A stretch of DNA of 64,000 bases from Cherax quadricarinatus (lineage: Eukaryota; Arthropoda; Malacostraca; Decapoda; Parastacidae). The DNA lies in the NCBI RefSeq assembly GCF_038502225.1, contig NC_091312.1, positions 30,928,817-30,992,816 on the forward strand, in the 5' to 3' direction. Made by a program: the position numbers and the translations under genes. This document shows, in pieces, positions 40,990 through 54,500 of this stretch; the stretch's first letter is position 1; the number at the start of each line of letters is the position of its first letter. The notes below the pieces were generated by a model. That model had not been told where the DNA came from. It worked only from the letters and a program-made list of their open reading frames with translations, and made no database searches.

Positions 40990-42620
40990 AAATAAAGGGT
41001 ACGATGATTCAAATATTCAAAATGGTTTCACATACATCATCATCAATGGAGAAGAAAAATCTCAATGTGTTTTTTGTAGCAAAGCTTTGTTAAATGATTT
41101 TACGAAACCAACAAAGTTAAGTTCAACGTTCGCTGGACTACGTGAGGATGAAGTTGGATTCAACAGGATGTTCCAACACATAAACCAAAAGATTATTGAA
41201 GCTTCTTATGTGGCAGCACTGGAGATAACAAAGCAGAAAAATCACACTACAGTTGGGAACACTTTGTGTTTGGAAGTGTACTGGAGAAAAAACTTGCAGC
41301 AGTTTCACTATCAAACAGTACTGCTCAAAGGAGGATCACCGACGTGGCCATTCAGATAAAGGGTCAACTTATACAGGCGATCAAGTCTGCAACATTTGGC
41401 TTATTTTCAATTCATCTTGACGAATCAATTGATGTGGCAGCGTGTTCAGAGTTGCTGGTGTTTGCAAGAGATGTTCACTCAGGTTCATTTCAAAAGGAGT
41501 TTCTCTGTTGTTCTCCTCTTGAAACAACTGCCAAGACCTCAGATATTTTGGAAAAGGTTTCATGTTTCTTTGAATCAGAAAATCTTTTGTGGGATAATGT
41601 GTGTGGTACTGTATAAATGGAGCACCAGCTATGATGGGGACAAAATCTGGATTGAAAAAACGAGCTCCAAAAATGAAAGGTATTCATTGTGCAATCCATC
41701 ATCAGGCACTGCCCTCAAAAATACTTCCAGCTCCACTAGGGAAGTTTTTCTATCAAACAGTTCAGTTTGTGAATTTTGTCAAAGGAGAAGCTCTCAACTC
41801 ACGACTTTTCAAGTAGTTATGTAATGACATGGATGCTGGCCATCATTTGCTTCATTTCGATGGCTTTCAAAAGGAAATGGAACTGAGCGAGTATTTGGGC
41901 TTAGAGAAGTGCTCAAATTATTTTTTGAAGTTCAGGGTAAGATGGAATTTTTTGCCTCGCTGGATGATGAGGAATGGATCATGCGTCTGGCCTATTTGGT
42001 TGACATTTTTTAGCAGCTGAATAAGCCGAATCTTCAGATACAAGGAATACAAACAATATAAAATTCCTGAATTCCTCCAAGATTTTATGAGCAAGCTGGA
42101 AAATTGGAACAGGAAAGTGAAGATCAAAAATGTTTCAATATTTGAGAAACTGTCATCAATTCTTGTTGCTGGGGGTGAAGACAAGTGCTTCCAGAATTTG
42201 CAAAAAAAAAAAATGCAGCATTTGACGGACTGGAAAATTATTACAGCCGCTGTTTTCTTGACCTCAGTGATGAGGAATTGGATTTAGTGCGAAATCCATT
42301 TAAATTGTCAGTTAAAAAAGTTTTTGATGATTGTCAAGATGAATTTCTGAAACAGAAGAATGATTCAAGAGCAAGACGCAGAATTTTGGCCCCTGATGCG
42401 CGATTCTTATCCAAAATGGAAGAAAGAGCTATCCATGTACTGCTTCCATTTGTTTCAATATATCTTCGTGACTCAGGCTTTTCAACTCCTGCAAATGAAA
42501 ACGAAGCAGATTGGAGGTGTAAAATGAGCTGCTTTGTGACCTTTCCAGCGCTGCTCCGCGCATCCATCGACTGACGAAGAAAAAACAGTCGCAGGTTTTT
42601 CGTTGACTGTTATGTTCATC
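40990..42620 (+). pseudogene. hAT transposase (ZBED5/SCAND3-like), decayed
   Basis: It opens with a BED-finger-like start (GYDDSNIQNGFTYIIINGEE, then QCVFCSKAL). The helical region follows, then FSIHLDESIDVAACSELLVF, whose LDES holds the first catalytic Asp. Next is CINGAPAMMGTKSG, where hAT enzymes normally have CTDGAPAM, so the second catalytic Asp is Asn here. GIHCAIHHQAL, FVKGEALNSRLF, DDEEWIMRLAYLVDIF and the C-terminal dimerisation block LLPFVSIYLRDSGFSTPANE come after. Frames change several times (near 41270, 41600, 41820, 41950, 42200). Similarity to the ZBED5/SCAND3/FAM200 branch is from motif memory. This copy is inactive. Confidence 0.82.
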
Positions 42621-42924
42621 ACAATAATATAAATTACGACACCCTGACATTCTAATGAACTTTTTGTTTACCGAAGTATTCTTCAGTAACTTTAGTCTGT
42701 TAAGTAATTAGTTATGAATATATAAAAACAAGTTTTAAAATGCATCAACATTTTCTATTGGTATTATATTTGTAAAACTCCACTATCAAAAAATCCAAGT
42801 AAATATTTTTGTACATGTACTAATATAGAATAAAAAAAAAATTAATATTATATGCATATTATTGGAATGAACCTTTTGAAAAGGGTGACTGTGGCAAAAC
42901 AGGTTGAGAATCACAGCTCTACCA

Positions 42925-43204
42925 CATGATCCACATATTGTATGTAAGCTTATTTAGGTACAGGTCTACATAAGTGCAATTATCATAGTAACATAAATAT
43001 GGGCAAATTACCTAGGAGAGCCACAAAAAATCCACAAAATATAGTGAGTAGACACCAACAAAGTATACAACAAACACTAACATAGGCCGAGTACACAAAG
43101 TTGGTCAAATAATGAGCAAATAACTTCAATGTTAAGTATTAAGCCTCTTCCTGTGTCCACAACAGCCAACCTCAGACGTGAAGTTCATACAAGTCAATGT
43201 ATAG

Positions 43205-43206
<2 letters not shown>
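42925..43206. other. Spacer right of the hAT element
   Basis: About 280 bp with no ORF or element signature that I can support. Confidence 0.55.

Positions 43207-43263
<57 letters not shown>
43207..43263. repeat. (TG)n microsatellite
   Basis: About 28 TG repeats. Unlike the tracts at 6693-15600, it has no LINE terminal motif next to it. Confidence 0.95.
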
Positions 43264-43266
<3 letters not shown>

Positions 43267-43746
43267 TTTGTAGTTTTCTTTTCAGTTACAAACATTCTCT
43301 CCATTCTCCTATCTACGTAGTTTTAGTGCATGAGGAGAGAAAAGAGACAGAGGGAGTATGGGACAGAAAAGACCGAGGAAGGAAGGGAAGGACAGACTAG
43401 ACAGGGAGAGGACGAAGGTGGACGAACCCAAAGCCTCTAGGATAATGTTAACTTTACATCTCTATATTCTGTGCAGATCCTTCTCTTTCACTTCCTTTCT
43501 CCCTCCCACCCTCCATTCCTAACACCCTCCCTCCCACCGTCCCTTCCTTCCTAACACCCTCCCTCCCTCCCTCCCTCCCTCCCTCCCTCCCTCCCTCCCT
43601 CCGTCCATCTTCTCTCCCTCTCTCCCTCTCTCCCTCAGGGCAATATCAACACACACGACCTGTCAATGAGATGGAGGAATCAATGTCTACCATAAAACTT
43701 TCAACACAACGATAGTAACCAGAGAAAGAGGCTCCATTTGTCTATG
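43264..43746. other. Spacer with pyrimidine-rich (CCCT)n tract
   Basis: Purine-rich sequence (43330-43430) is followed by a strongly pyrimidine-biased stretch (43465-43640) with a pure (CCCT)n core at 43556-43602. No gene is seen. Such strand-asymmetric tracts can form triplex or slip during replication; nothing here shows a function. Confidence 0.7.
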
Positions 43747-45350
43747 CTGCTGGTGGTGTCAGCCTGCCACTGCTGCCGTGATAGTGGTGTCAGCCTGCCA
43801 CTGCTGCCGTGATAGTGGTGTCAGCCTGCCACTGCTGCCGTGCTAGTGGTGTCAGCCTGCCACTGCTGCCGTGGTAGTGGTGTCAGCCTGCCACTGCTGC
43901 AGTGCTAGTGGTGTCAGCCTGCCACTGCTGCCGTGATAGTGGTGTCAGCCTGCCACTGCTGCCGTGATAGTGGTGTCAGTCTGCCACTGCTGCAGTGCTA
44001 GTGGTGTCAGCCTGCCACTGCTGCCGTGATAGTGGGGTCAGCCTGCCACTGCTGCCGTGATAGTGGTGTCAGCCTGCCACTGCTGCCGTGATAGTGGTGT
44101 CAGCCTGCCACTGCTGCCGTGATAGTGGTGTCAGCCTGCCACTGCTGCCGTGATAGTGGTGTCAGCCTGCCACTGCTGCCGTGATAGTGGCGTTAGTCTG
44201 CCACTGCTGCCATGCTAGTGGTGTCAGCCTGCCACTGTTGCCGTGCTAGTGGTGCTAATCTGTCACTGCTGCCGTGCTAGTGATGTTAGTCTGCCACTGC
44301 TGCAGTGCTAGTGGTGTCAGCCTGCCACTGCTGCCGTGCTAGTGGTGTCAGTCTGCCACTGCTGCAGTGCAAGTGGTGTCAGCCTGCCACTGCTGCAGTG
44401 CTAGTGGTGTTAGTCTGCCACTGCTGCAATGCTAGTTGTGTCAGCCTGCCACTGCTGCCGTGCTAGTGGTGTCAGTCTGCCACTGCTGCTGTGCTAGTGG
44501 CGTCAGCCTGCCACTGCTGCCGTGCTAGTGGTGTTATTCTGCCACTGCTGCCTTGCTAGTGGTGTTAGTCTGCCACTGCTGCCGTGCTAGTGGTGTTAGT
44601 CTGCCACTGTTGCCTTGCTAGTTGTGTTAGTCTGCCACTGCTGCCGTGCTAGTGGTGTTAGCCTGTCACTGATGCCGTGCTAGTGGTGTTAGTCAGCCAC
44701 TGCTGCAGTGCTAGTGGTGTCAGCCTGCCACTGCTGCCGTGCTAGTGGTGTCAGTCTGCCACTGCTGCAGTGATAGTGGTGTCAGCCTGCCTCTGCTGCA
44801 GTGCTAGTGGTGTTACTGTGTAACTGCTGCAGTGCTAGTGGTGTCAGACTGCCACTGCTGTCGTGCTAGTGGTGTCAGGATGCTACTGCTGCCGTGCTAG
44901 TGGTGTCAGCCTGCCACTGCTGCCGTGTTAGTTGTGTCAACCTGCCACTGCTGCCGTGTTAGTGGTGTTCGTCCCACTGCTGCCGTGTTAATTGTGTCAA
45001 CCTGCCACTGCTGCCGTGTTAATTGTGTCAACCTGCCACTGCTGCCGTGTTAGTGGTGTTAGTCTGCCACTGCTGCAGTGCGAGTGGTGTTAGCCACTGC
45101 TGCAGTGCTAGTGGTGTCACCCTGCTACTGCTGCCGTGCTAGTGGTGCCAGCCTGCCACTGCTGCCGTGCTAGTGGTGTCAGCCTACCACTGCTGCAGTG
45201 CTAGTGGTGCCAGCCTGCCACTGCTGCCGTGCTAGTGGTGTCAGCCTGCCACTGCTGCCGTGCTAGTGATGTCAGCCTGCCACTGCTGCCGTGCTAGTGA
45301 AGTCAGCCTGCCACTGCTGCCGTGTCAGTGGTATCAGTCTGCCACTGCCA
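43747..45350. repeat. 31-bp minisatellite array
   Basis: About 52 copies of a 31-bp unit that includes GTGTCAGCCTGCCACTGCTG followed by CCGTGATAGTG or CAGTGCTAGTG. The left 500 bp is nearly uniform (GTGATAGTG form). The centre and right are mixed (GCTAGTG, TTAGTCTG, GTTAATTG), with a few shortened units near 44970 and 45090. No ORF crosses it on either strand. Confidence 0.96.
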
Positions 45351-45579
45351 CTCACACTCAGAATATTATAGGTAATGAAAATTAAAAATAAGAAGAAACG
45401 ATGTAGGAGAAAGAGAGAGAGAAAAAAAAGAGAAGAGTTGGGAACGTAGAAAAGGTCAGCAGTGGAAGGTCATGGGACAGACTCTTTCCCCTATTCCTGG
45501 AAGCCAGAGATCAAGAGAGCAAAGCTGCAGATTTTGCAAGGGTGAGGGTGAGGCAGCTGAACCAACCGTGTTCCATCAT
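45351..45579. other. Spacer between the 31-bp and 38-bp arrays
   Basis: About 230 bp, A/G-rich at its left (45370-45440). No gene is evident. Confidence 0.6.
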
Positions 45580-48500
45580 CCCAGCCCCTCACACTATCCT
45601 CTGCAGCAAACCTTCGTGCCAGCCCCTCACACTATCCTCTATAGCAAACCTTCGTCCCTGCCCCTCACACTATCCTCTATAGCAAACCTTCGTCCCTGCC
45701 CCTCACACTATCCTCTGTAGCAAACCTTCGTGCCAGCCCCTCACACTATCCTCTGTAGCAAACCTTCGTGCCAGCCCCTCACACTATCCTCTATAGCAAA
45801 CCTTCGTCCCTGCCCCTCACACTATCCTCTGCAGCAAACCTTCGTGCCAGCCCCTCACACTATCCACTATAGCAAACCTTCGTCCCTGCCCCTCACACTA
45901 TCCTCTATAGCAAACCTTCGTCCCTGCCCCTCACACTATCCTCTATAGCAAACCTTCGTCCCTGCCCCTCACACTATCCTCTGTAGCAAACCTTCGTGCC
46001 AGCCCCTCACACTATCCTCTGCAGCAAACCTTCGTCCCAGCCCCTCACACTATCCTCTGTAGCAAACCTTCGTCCCAGCCCCTCACACTATCCTCTGTAG
46101 CAAACCTTCGTCCCAGCCCCTCACACTATCCTCTGTAGCAAACCTTCGTCCCAGCCCCTCACACTATCCTCTGCAGCAAACCTTCGTCCCAGCCCCTCAC
46201 ACTATCCTCTGTAGCAAACCTTCGTCCCAGCCCCTCACACTATCCTCTGTAGCAAACCTTCGTCCCAGCCCCTCACACTATCCTCTGCAGCAAACCTTCG
46301 TCCCAGCCCCTCACACTATCCTCTGTAGCAAACCTTCGTCCCAGCCCCTCACACTATCCTCTGTAGCAAACCTTCGTCCCTGCCCCTCACACTATCCTCT
46401 GTAGCAAACCTTCGTCCCTGCCCCTCACACTATCCTCTGTAGCAAACCTTTGTCCCAGCCCCTCACACTATCCTCTGTATCAAACCTTCGTGCTAGCCCT
46501 CACACTATCCTCTGTAGCAAACCTTCGTCCCAGCCCCTCACACTATCCTCTGTAGCAAACCTTCGTCCCAGCCCCTCACACTATCCTCTGTAGCAAACCT
46601 TTGTCCCAGCCCCTCACACTATCCTCTGCAGCAAACCTTCGTCCCAGCCCCTCACACTATCCTCTGTAGCAAACCTTCGTCCCAGCCCTCACACTATCCT
46701 CTGTAGCAAACCTTCGTCCCAGCCCCTCACACTATCCTCTGTAGCAAACCTTCCTCCCAGCCCCTCACACTATCCTCTGTAGCAAACCTTCCTCCCAGCC
46801 CCTCACACTATCCTCTGTAGCAAACCTTCCTCCCAGCCCCTCACACTATCCTCTGTAGCAAACCTTCGTCCCAGCCCCTCACACTATCCTCTGTAGCAAA
46901 CCTTCCTCCCAGCCCCTCACACTATCCTCTGTAGCAAACCTTCGTCCCTGCCCCTCACACTATCCTCTGTAGCAAACCTTCGTCCCTGCCCCTCACACTA
47001 TCCTCTGCAGCAAACCTTCGTCCCAGCCCCTCACACTATCCTCTGTAGCAAACCTTCGTCCCAGCCCTCACACTATCCTCTGTAGCAAACCTTCGTCCCA
47101 GCCCCTCACACTATCCTCTGTAGCAAACCTTCCTCCCAGCCCCTCACACTATCCTCTGTAGCAAACCTTCCTCCCAGCCCCTCACACTATCCTCTGTAGC
47201 AAACCTTCCTCCCAGCCCCTCACACTATCCTCTGTAGCAAACCTTCCTCCCAGCCCCTCACACTATCCTCTGTAGCAAACCTTCGTCCCTGCCCCTCACA
47301 CTATCCTCTGTAGCAAACCTTCGTCCCTGCCCCTCACACTATCCTCTGCAGCAAACCTTCGTGCTAGCCCCTCACACTATCCTCTGCAGCAAACCTTCGT
47401 GCTAGCCCTCACACTATCCTCTGTATCAAACCTTCGTGCTAGCCCCTCACACTATCCTCTGCAGCAAACCTTCGTGCTAGCCCCTCACACTATCCTCTGT
47501 ATCAAACCTTCCTCCCAGCCCCTCACACTATCCTCTTTAGCAAACCTTCGTCCCAGCCCCTCACACTATCCTCTGTAGCAAACCTTCGTCCCTGCCCCTC
47601 ACACTATCCTCTGTAGCAAACCTTCGTTCCAGCCCCTCACACTATCCTCTGCAGCAAACCTTCGTCCCTGCCCCTCACACTATCCTCTGTAGCAAACCTT
47701 CGTCCCTGCCCCTCACACTATCCTCTGTAGCAAACCTTCGTCCCAGCCCCTCACACTATCCTCTGTAGCAAACCTTCCTCCCAGCCCCTCACACTATCCT
47801 CTGCAGCAAACCTTCGTCCCAGCCCCTCACACTATCCTCTGTAGCAAACCTTCGTCCCAGCCCCTCACACTATCCTCTGTAGCAAACCTTCGTCCCTGCC
47901 CCTCACACTATCCTCTGTAGCAAACCTTTGTCCCAGCCCCTCACACTATCCTCTGTAGCAAACCTTCGTCCCAGCCCTCACACTATCCTCTGTAGCAAAC
48001 CTTCGTCCCAGCCCCTCACACTATCCTCTGTAGCAAACCTTCGTCCCAGCCCTCACACTATCCTCTGTAGCAAACCTTCCTCCCAGCCCCTCACACTATC
48101 CTCTGTAGCAAACCTTTGTCCCAGCCCCTCACACTATCCTCTGTAGCAAACCTTTGTCCCAGCCCCTCACACTATCCTCTGCAGCAAACCTTCGTCCCAG
48201 CCCCTCACACTATCCTCTGTAGCAAACCTTCGTCCCAGCCCTCACACTATCCTCTGTAGCAAACCTTCCTCCCAGCCCCTCACACTATCCTCTGTAGCAA
48301 ACATTCCTCCCAGCCCCTCACACTATCCTCTGTAGCAAACCTTCCTCCCAGCCCCTCACACTATCCTCTGTAGCAAACCTTCCTCCCAGCCCCTCACACT
48401 ATCCTCTGTAGCAAACCTTCGTCCCAGCCCCTCACACTATCCTCTGTAGCAAACCTTCCTCCCAGCCCCTCACACTATCCTCTGTAGCAAACCTTCCTCC

Positions 48501-51500
48501 CAGCCCCTCACACTATCCTCTGTAGCAAACCTTCGTCCCAGCCCCTCACACTATCCTCTGTAGCAAACCTTCCTCCCAGCCCCTCACACTATCCTCTGTA
48601 GCAAACCTTTGTCCCAGCCCCTCACACTATCCTCTGTAGCAAACCTTTGTCCCAGCCCCTCACACTATCCTCTGTAGCAAACCTTCCTCCCAGCCCCTCA
48701 CACTATCCTCTGTAGCAAACCTTCGTCCCAGCCCCTCACACTATCCTCTGTAGCAAACCTTCCTCCCAGCCCCTCACACTATCCTCTGTAGCAAACCTTT
48801 GTCCCAGCCCCTCACACTATCCTCTGTAGCAAACCTTTGTCCCAGCCCCTCACACTATCCTCTGTAGCAAACCTTCGTCCCAGCCATTCACACTATCCTC
48901 TGTAGCAAACCTTCGTCCCTGCCCCTCACACTATCCTCTGTAGCAAACCTTCGTCCCAGCCCCTCACACTATCCTCTGTAGCAAACCTTCGTCCCAGCCC
49001 CTCACACTATCCTTTGTAGCAAACCTTCGTCCCAGCCCCTCACACTATCCTCTGCAGCAAACCTTCGTCCCAGCCCCTCACACTATCCTCTGTAGCAAAC
49101 CTTTGTCCCAGCCCCTCACACTATCCTCTGTAGCAAACCTTCGTCCCTTCCCCTCACACTATCCTCTGTAGCAAACCTTCGTCCCTGCCCCTCACACTAT
49201 CCTCTGTAGCAAACCTTTGTCCCAGCCCCTCACACTATCCTCTGTAGCAAACCTTCCTCCCAGCCCCTCACACTATCCTCTGTAGCAAACCTTCCTCCCA
49301 GCCCCTCACACTATCCTCTGTAGCAAACCTTCCTCCCAGCCCCTCACACTATCCTCTGTAGCAAACCTTCCTCCCAGCCCCTCACACTATCCTCTGTAGC
49401 AAACCTTCGTCCCAGCCCCTCACACTATCCTCTGTAGCAAACCTTTGTCCCAGCCCCTCACACTATCCTCTGTAGCAAACCTTCGTCCCTGCCCCTCACA
49501 CTATCCTCTGTAGCAAACCTTCCTCCCAGCCCCTCACACTATCCTCTGTAGCAAACCTTCGTCCCAGCCCCTCACACTATCCTCTGTAGCAAACCTTCGC
49601 CCCAGCCCCTCACACTATCCTCTGTAGCAAACCTTTGTCCCAGCCCCTCACACTATCCTCTGTAGCAAACCTTTGTCCCAGCCCCTCACACTATCCTCTG
49701 TAGTAAACCTTCCTCCCAGCCCCTCACACTATCCTCTGTAGCAAACCTTTGTCCCAGCCCTCACACTATCCTCTGCAGCAAACCTTCGTCCCAGCCCCTC
49801 ACACTATCCTCTGTAGCAAACCTTCCTCCCAGCCCCTCACACTATCCTCTGTAGCAAACCTTCCTCCCAGCCCCTCACACTATCCTCTGTAGCAAACCTT
49901 CCTCCCAGCCCCTCACACTATCCTCTGTAGCAAACCTTCCTCCCAGCCCCTCACACTATCCTCTGTAGCAAACCTTCGTCCCTGCCCCTCACACTATCCT
50001 CTGTAGCAAACCTTCCTCCCAGCCCCTCACACTATCCTCTGTAGCAAACCTTCCTCCCAGCCCCTCACACTATCCTCTGTAGCAAACCTTCCTCCCAGCC
50101 CCTCACACTATCCTCTGTAGCAAACCTTCCTCCCAGCCCCTCACACTATCCTCTGTAGCAAACCTTCCTCCCAGCCCCTCACACTATCCTCTGTAGCAAA
50201 CCTTCCTCCCAGCCCCTCACACTATCCTCTGTAGCAAACCTTCGTCCCTGCCCCTCACACTATCCTCTGTAGCAAACCTTCCTCCCAGCCCCTCACACTA
50301 TCCTCTGTAGCAAACCTTCGTCCCAGTCCCTCACACTATCCTCTGTAGCAAACCTTCCTCCCAGCCCCTCACACTATCCTCTGCAGCAAACCTTCGTCCC
50401 AGCCCCTCACACTATCCTCTGCAGCAAACCTTCGTCCCTGCCCCTCACACTATCCTCTGTAGCAAACCTTCGTCCCTGCCCCTCACACTATCCTCTGTAG
50501 CAAACCTTCGTCCCTGCCCCTCACACTATCCTCTGTAGCAAACCTTCCTCCCAGCCCCTCACACTATCCTCTGCAGCAAACCTTCGACCCAGCCCCTCAC
50601 ACTATCCTCTGTAGCAAACCTTTGTCCCAGCCCCTCACACTATCCTCTGCAGCAAACCTTCGTCCCAGCCCCTCACACTATCCTCTGTAGCAAACCTTCG
50701 TCCCAGCCCCTCACACTATCCTCTGTAGCAAACCTTCGTCCCAGCCCCTCACACTATCCTCTGTAGCAAACCTTCGTGCCAGCCCCTCACACTATCCTCT
50801 GTAGCAAACCTTCGTGCCAGCCCCTCACACTATCCTCTGTAGCAAACCTTCGTCACAGCCCCTCACACTATCCTCTGTAGCAAACCTTCGTGCCAGCCCC
50901 TCACACTATCCTCTGTAGCAAACCTTCGTGCCAGCCCCTCACACTATCCTCTGCAGCAAACCTTCGTCCCAGCCCCTCACACTATCCTCTGTAGCAAACC
51001 TTTGTCCCAGCCCCTCACACTATCCTCTGTAGCAAACCTTCGTCCCTGCCCCTCACACTATCCTCTGTAGCAAACCTTCCTCCCTGCCCCTCACACTATC
51101 CTCTGTAGCAAACCTTCGTCCCTGCCCCTCACACTATCCTCTGTAGCAAACCTTCCTCCCTGCCCCTCACACTATCCTCTGTAGAAAACCTTCGTCCCTG
51201 CCCCTCACACTATCCTCTGTAGCAAACCTTCCTCCCTGCCCCTCACACTATCCTCTGCAGCAAACCTTCGTCCCAGCCCCTCACACTATCCTCTGTAGCA
51301 AACCTTCGTCCCAGCCCCTCACACTATCCTCTGTAGCAAACCTTTGTCCCAGCCCCTCACACTATCCTCTGTAGCAAACCTTCGTCCCTGCCCCTCACAC
51401 TATCCTCTGTAGCAAACCTTCGTCCCAGCCCCTCACACTATCCTCTGTAGCAAACCTTTGTCCCAGCCCCTCACACTATCCTCTGTAGCAAACCTTCGTC

Positions 51501-54500
51501 CCTGCCCCTCACACTATCCTCTGTAGCAAACCTTCGTCCCAGCCCCTCACACTATCCTCTGCAGCAAACCTTCGTCCCAGCCCGTCACACTATCCTCTGT
51601 AGCAAACCTTTGTCCCAGCCCCTCACACTATCCTCTGTAGCAAACCTTCCTCCCAGCCCCTCACACTATCCTCTGTAGCAAACCTTCCTCCCAGCCCCTC
51701 ACACTATCCTCTGCAGCAAACCTTCGTCCCTGCCCCTCACACTATCCTCTGTAGCAAACCTTCGTCCCTGCCCCTCACACTATCCTCTGTAGCAAACCTT
51801 CGTCCCTGCCCCTCACACTATCCTCTGTAGCAAACCTTCCTCCCAGCCCCTCACACTATCCTCTGCAGCAAACCTTCGTCCCAGCCCCTCACACTATCCT
51901 CTGTAGCAAACCTTTGTCCCAGCCCCTCACACTATCCTCTGTAGCAAACCTTCGTCCCTGCCCCTCACACTATCCTCTGTAGCAAACCTTCCTCCCAGCC
52001 CCTCACACTATCCTCTGCAGCAAACCTTCGTCCCAGCCCTCACACTATCCTCTGTAGCAAACCTTCGTCCCAGCCCCTCACACTATCCTCTGTAGCAAAC
52101 CTTTGTCCCAGCCCCTCACACTATCCTCTGTAGCAAACCTTCGTCCCTGCCCCTCACACTATCCTCTGTAGCAAACCTTCGTCCCAGCCCCTCACACTAT
52201 CCTCTGCAGCAAACCTTCGTCCCAGCCCCTCACACTATCCTCTGTAGCAAACCTTTGTCCCAGCCCCTCACACTATCCTCTGTAGCAAACCTTCGTCCCA
52301 GCCCCTCACACTATCCTCTGTAGCAAACCTTCCTCCCAGCCCCTCACACTATCCTCTGTAGCAAACCTTCCTCCCAGCCCCTCACACTATCCTCTGTAGC
52401 AAACCTTCCTCCCAGCCCCTCACACTATCCTCTGTAGCAAACCTTCCTCCCAGCCCCTCACACTATCCTCTGTAGCAAACCTTCCTCCCAGCCCCTCACA
52501 CTATCCTCTGTAGCAAACCTTCCTCCCAGCCCCTCACACTATCCTCTGTAGCAAACCTTCGTCCCAGCCCCTCACACTATCCTCTGTAGCAAACCTTTGT
52601 CCCAGCCCCTCACACTATCCTCTGCAGCAAACCTTCCTCCCAGCCCCTCACACTATCCTCTGTAGCAAACCTTCCTCCCAGCCCCTCACACTATCCTCTG
52701 TAGCAAACCTTCGTCCCAGCCCCTCACACTATCCTCTGTAGCAAACCTTCGTGCCAGCCCCTCACACTATCCTCTGTAGCAAACCTTCGTGCCAGCCCCT
52801 CACACTATCCTCTGCAGCAAACCTTCCTCCCAGCCCCTCACACTATCCTCTGTAGCAAACCTTCCTCCCAGCCCCTCACACTATCCTCTGTAGCAAACCT
52901 TCGTCCCAGCCCCTCACACTATCCTCTGTAGCAAACCTTTGTCCCAGCCCCTCACACTATCCTCTGCAGCAAACCTTCCTCCCAGCCCCTCACACTATCC
53001 TCTGTAGCAAACCTTCGTCCCAGCCCCTCACACTATCCTCTGTAGCAAACCTTTGTCCCAGCCCCTCACACTATCCTCTGTAGCAAACCTTCCTCCCAGC
53101 CCCTCACACTATCCTCTGTAGCAAACCTTCGTCCCAGCCCCTCACACTATCCTCTGTAGCAAACCTTCGTGCCAGCCCCTCACACTATCCTCTGTAGCAA
53201 ACCTTCCTCCCAGCCCCTCACACTATCCTCTGCAGCAAACCTTCGTCCCAGTCCCTCACACTATCCTCTGTAGCAAACCTTCCTCCCAGCCCCTCACACT
53301 ATCCTCTGCAGCAAACCTTCCTCCCAGCCCCTCACACTATCCTCTGTAGCAAACCTTCCTCCCAGCCCCTCACACTATCCTCTGCAGCAAACCTTCGTCC
53401 CAGCCCCTCACACTATCCTCTGTAGCAAACCTTCGTCCCAGCCCCTCACACTATCCTCTGTAGCAAACCTTCGTCCCAGCCCCTCACACTATCCTCTGTA
53501 GCAAACCTTCCTCCCTGCCCCTCACACTATCCTCTGTAGCAAACCTTAATCCCAGCCCCTCACACTATCCTCTGTAGCAAACCTTCCTCCCTGCCCCTCA
53601 CACTATCCTCTGTAGCAAACCTTCCTCCCTGCCCCTCACACTATCCTCTGTAGCAAACCTTCCTCCCTGCCCCTCACACTATCCTCTGTAGCAAACCTTC
53701 CTCCCTGCCCCTCACACTATCCTCTGTAGCAAACCTTCCTCCCTGCCCCTCACACTATCCTCTGTAGCAAACCTTCGTCCCAGCCCCTCACACTATCCTC
53801 TGTAGCAAACCTTCCTCCCTGCCCCTCACACTATCCTCTGTAGCAAACCTTCCTCCCTGCCCCTCACACTATCCTCTGTAGCAAACCTTCCTCCCTGCCC
53901 CTCACACTATCCTCTGTAGCAAACCTTCGTCCCAGCCCCTCACACTATCCTCTGTAGCAAACCTTCCTCCCTGCCCCTCACACTATCCTCTGTAGCAAAC
54001 CTTCCTCCCTGCCCCTCACACTATCCTCTGTAGCAAACCTTCCTCCCTGCCCCTCACACTATCCTCTGTAGCAAACCTTCCTCCCTGCCCCTCACACTAT
54101 CCTCTGTAGCAAACCTTCCTCCCTGCCCCTCACACTATCCTCTGTAGCAAACCTTCGTCCCAGCCCCTCACACTATCCTCTGTAGCAAACCTTCGTGCCA
54201 GCCCCTCACACTATCCTCTGTAGCAAACCTTCCTCCCAGCCTCTCACACTATCCTCTGTAGCAAACCTTCCTCCCAGCCCCTCACACTATCCTCTGTAGC
54301 AAACCTTCGTCCCAGCCCCTCACACTATCCTCTGTAGCAAACCTTCGTGCCAGCCCCTCACACTATCCTCTGTAGCAAACCTTCCTCCCAGCCCCTCACA
54401 CTATCCTCTGTAGCAAACCTTCCTCCCAGCCCCTCACACTATCCTCTGTAGCAAACCTTCCTCCCAGCCCCTCACACTATCCTCTGTAGCAAACCTTCCT

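Larger units (their letters stand above)
39067..42916 (+). mobile_element. hAT-superfamily DNA transposon with TIRs and imperfect 8-bp TSD
   Basis: The left end CAGGGTTCTCAACC (39067-39080) matches the reverse complement of the right end, CTGTGATTCTCAACC (42916-42902), sharing TTCTCAACC. The flanking 8-mers are CTCTAGCA (39059-39066) and CTCTACCA (42917-42924), 7 of 8 identical, which fits the 8-bp duplication made by hAT transposases. The 3.85-kb interior holds a broken hAT transposase (40990-42620) and, upstream, a second unrelated broken ORF (39658-40625) interrupted by a SINE. Remove the SINE and the element is about 3.55 kb. Confidence 0.85.
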
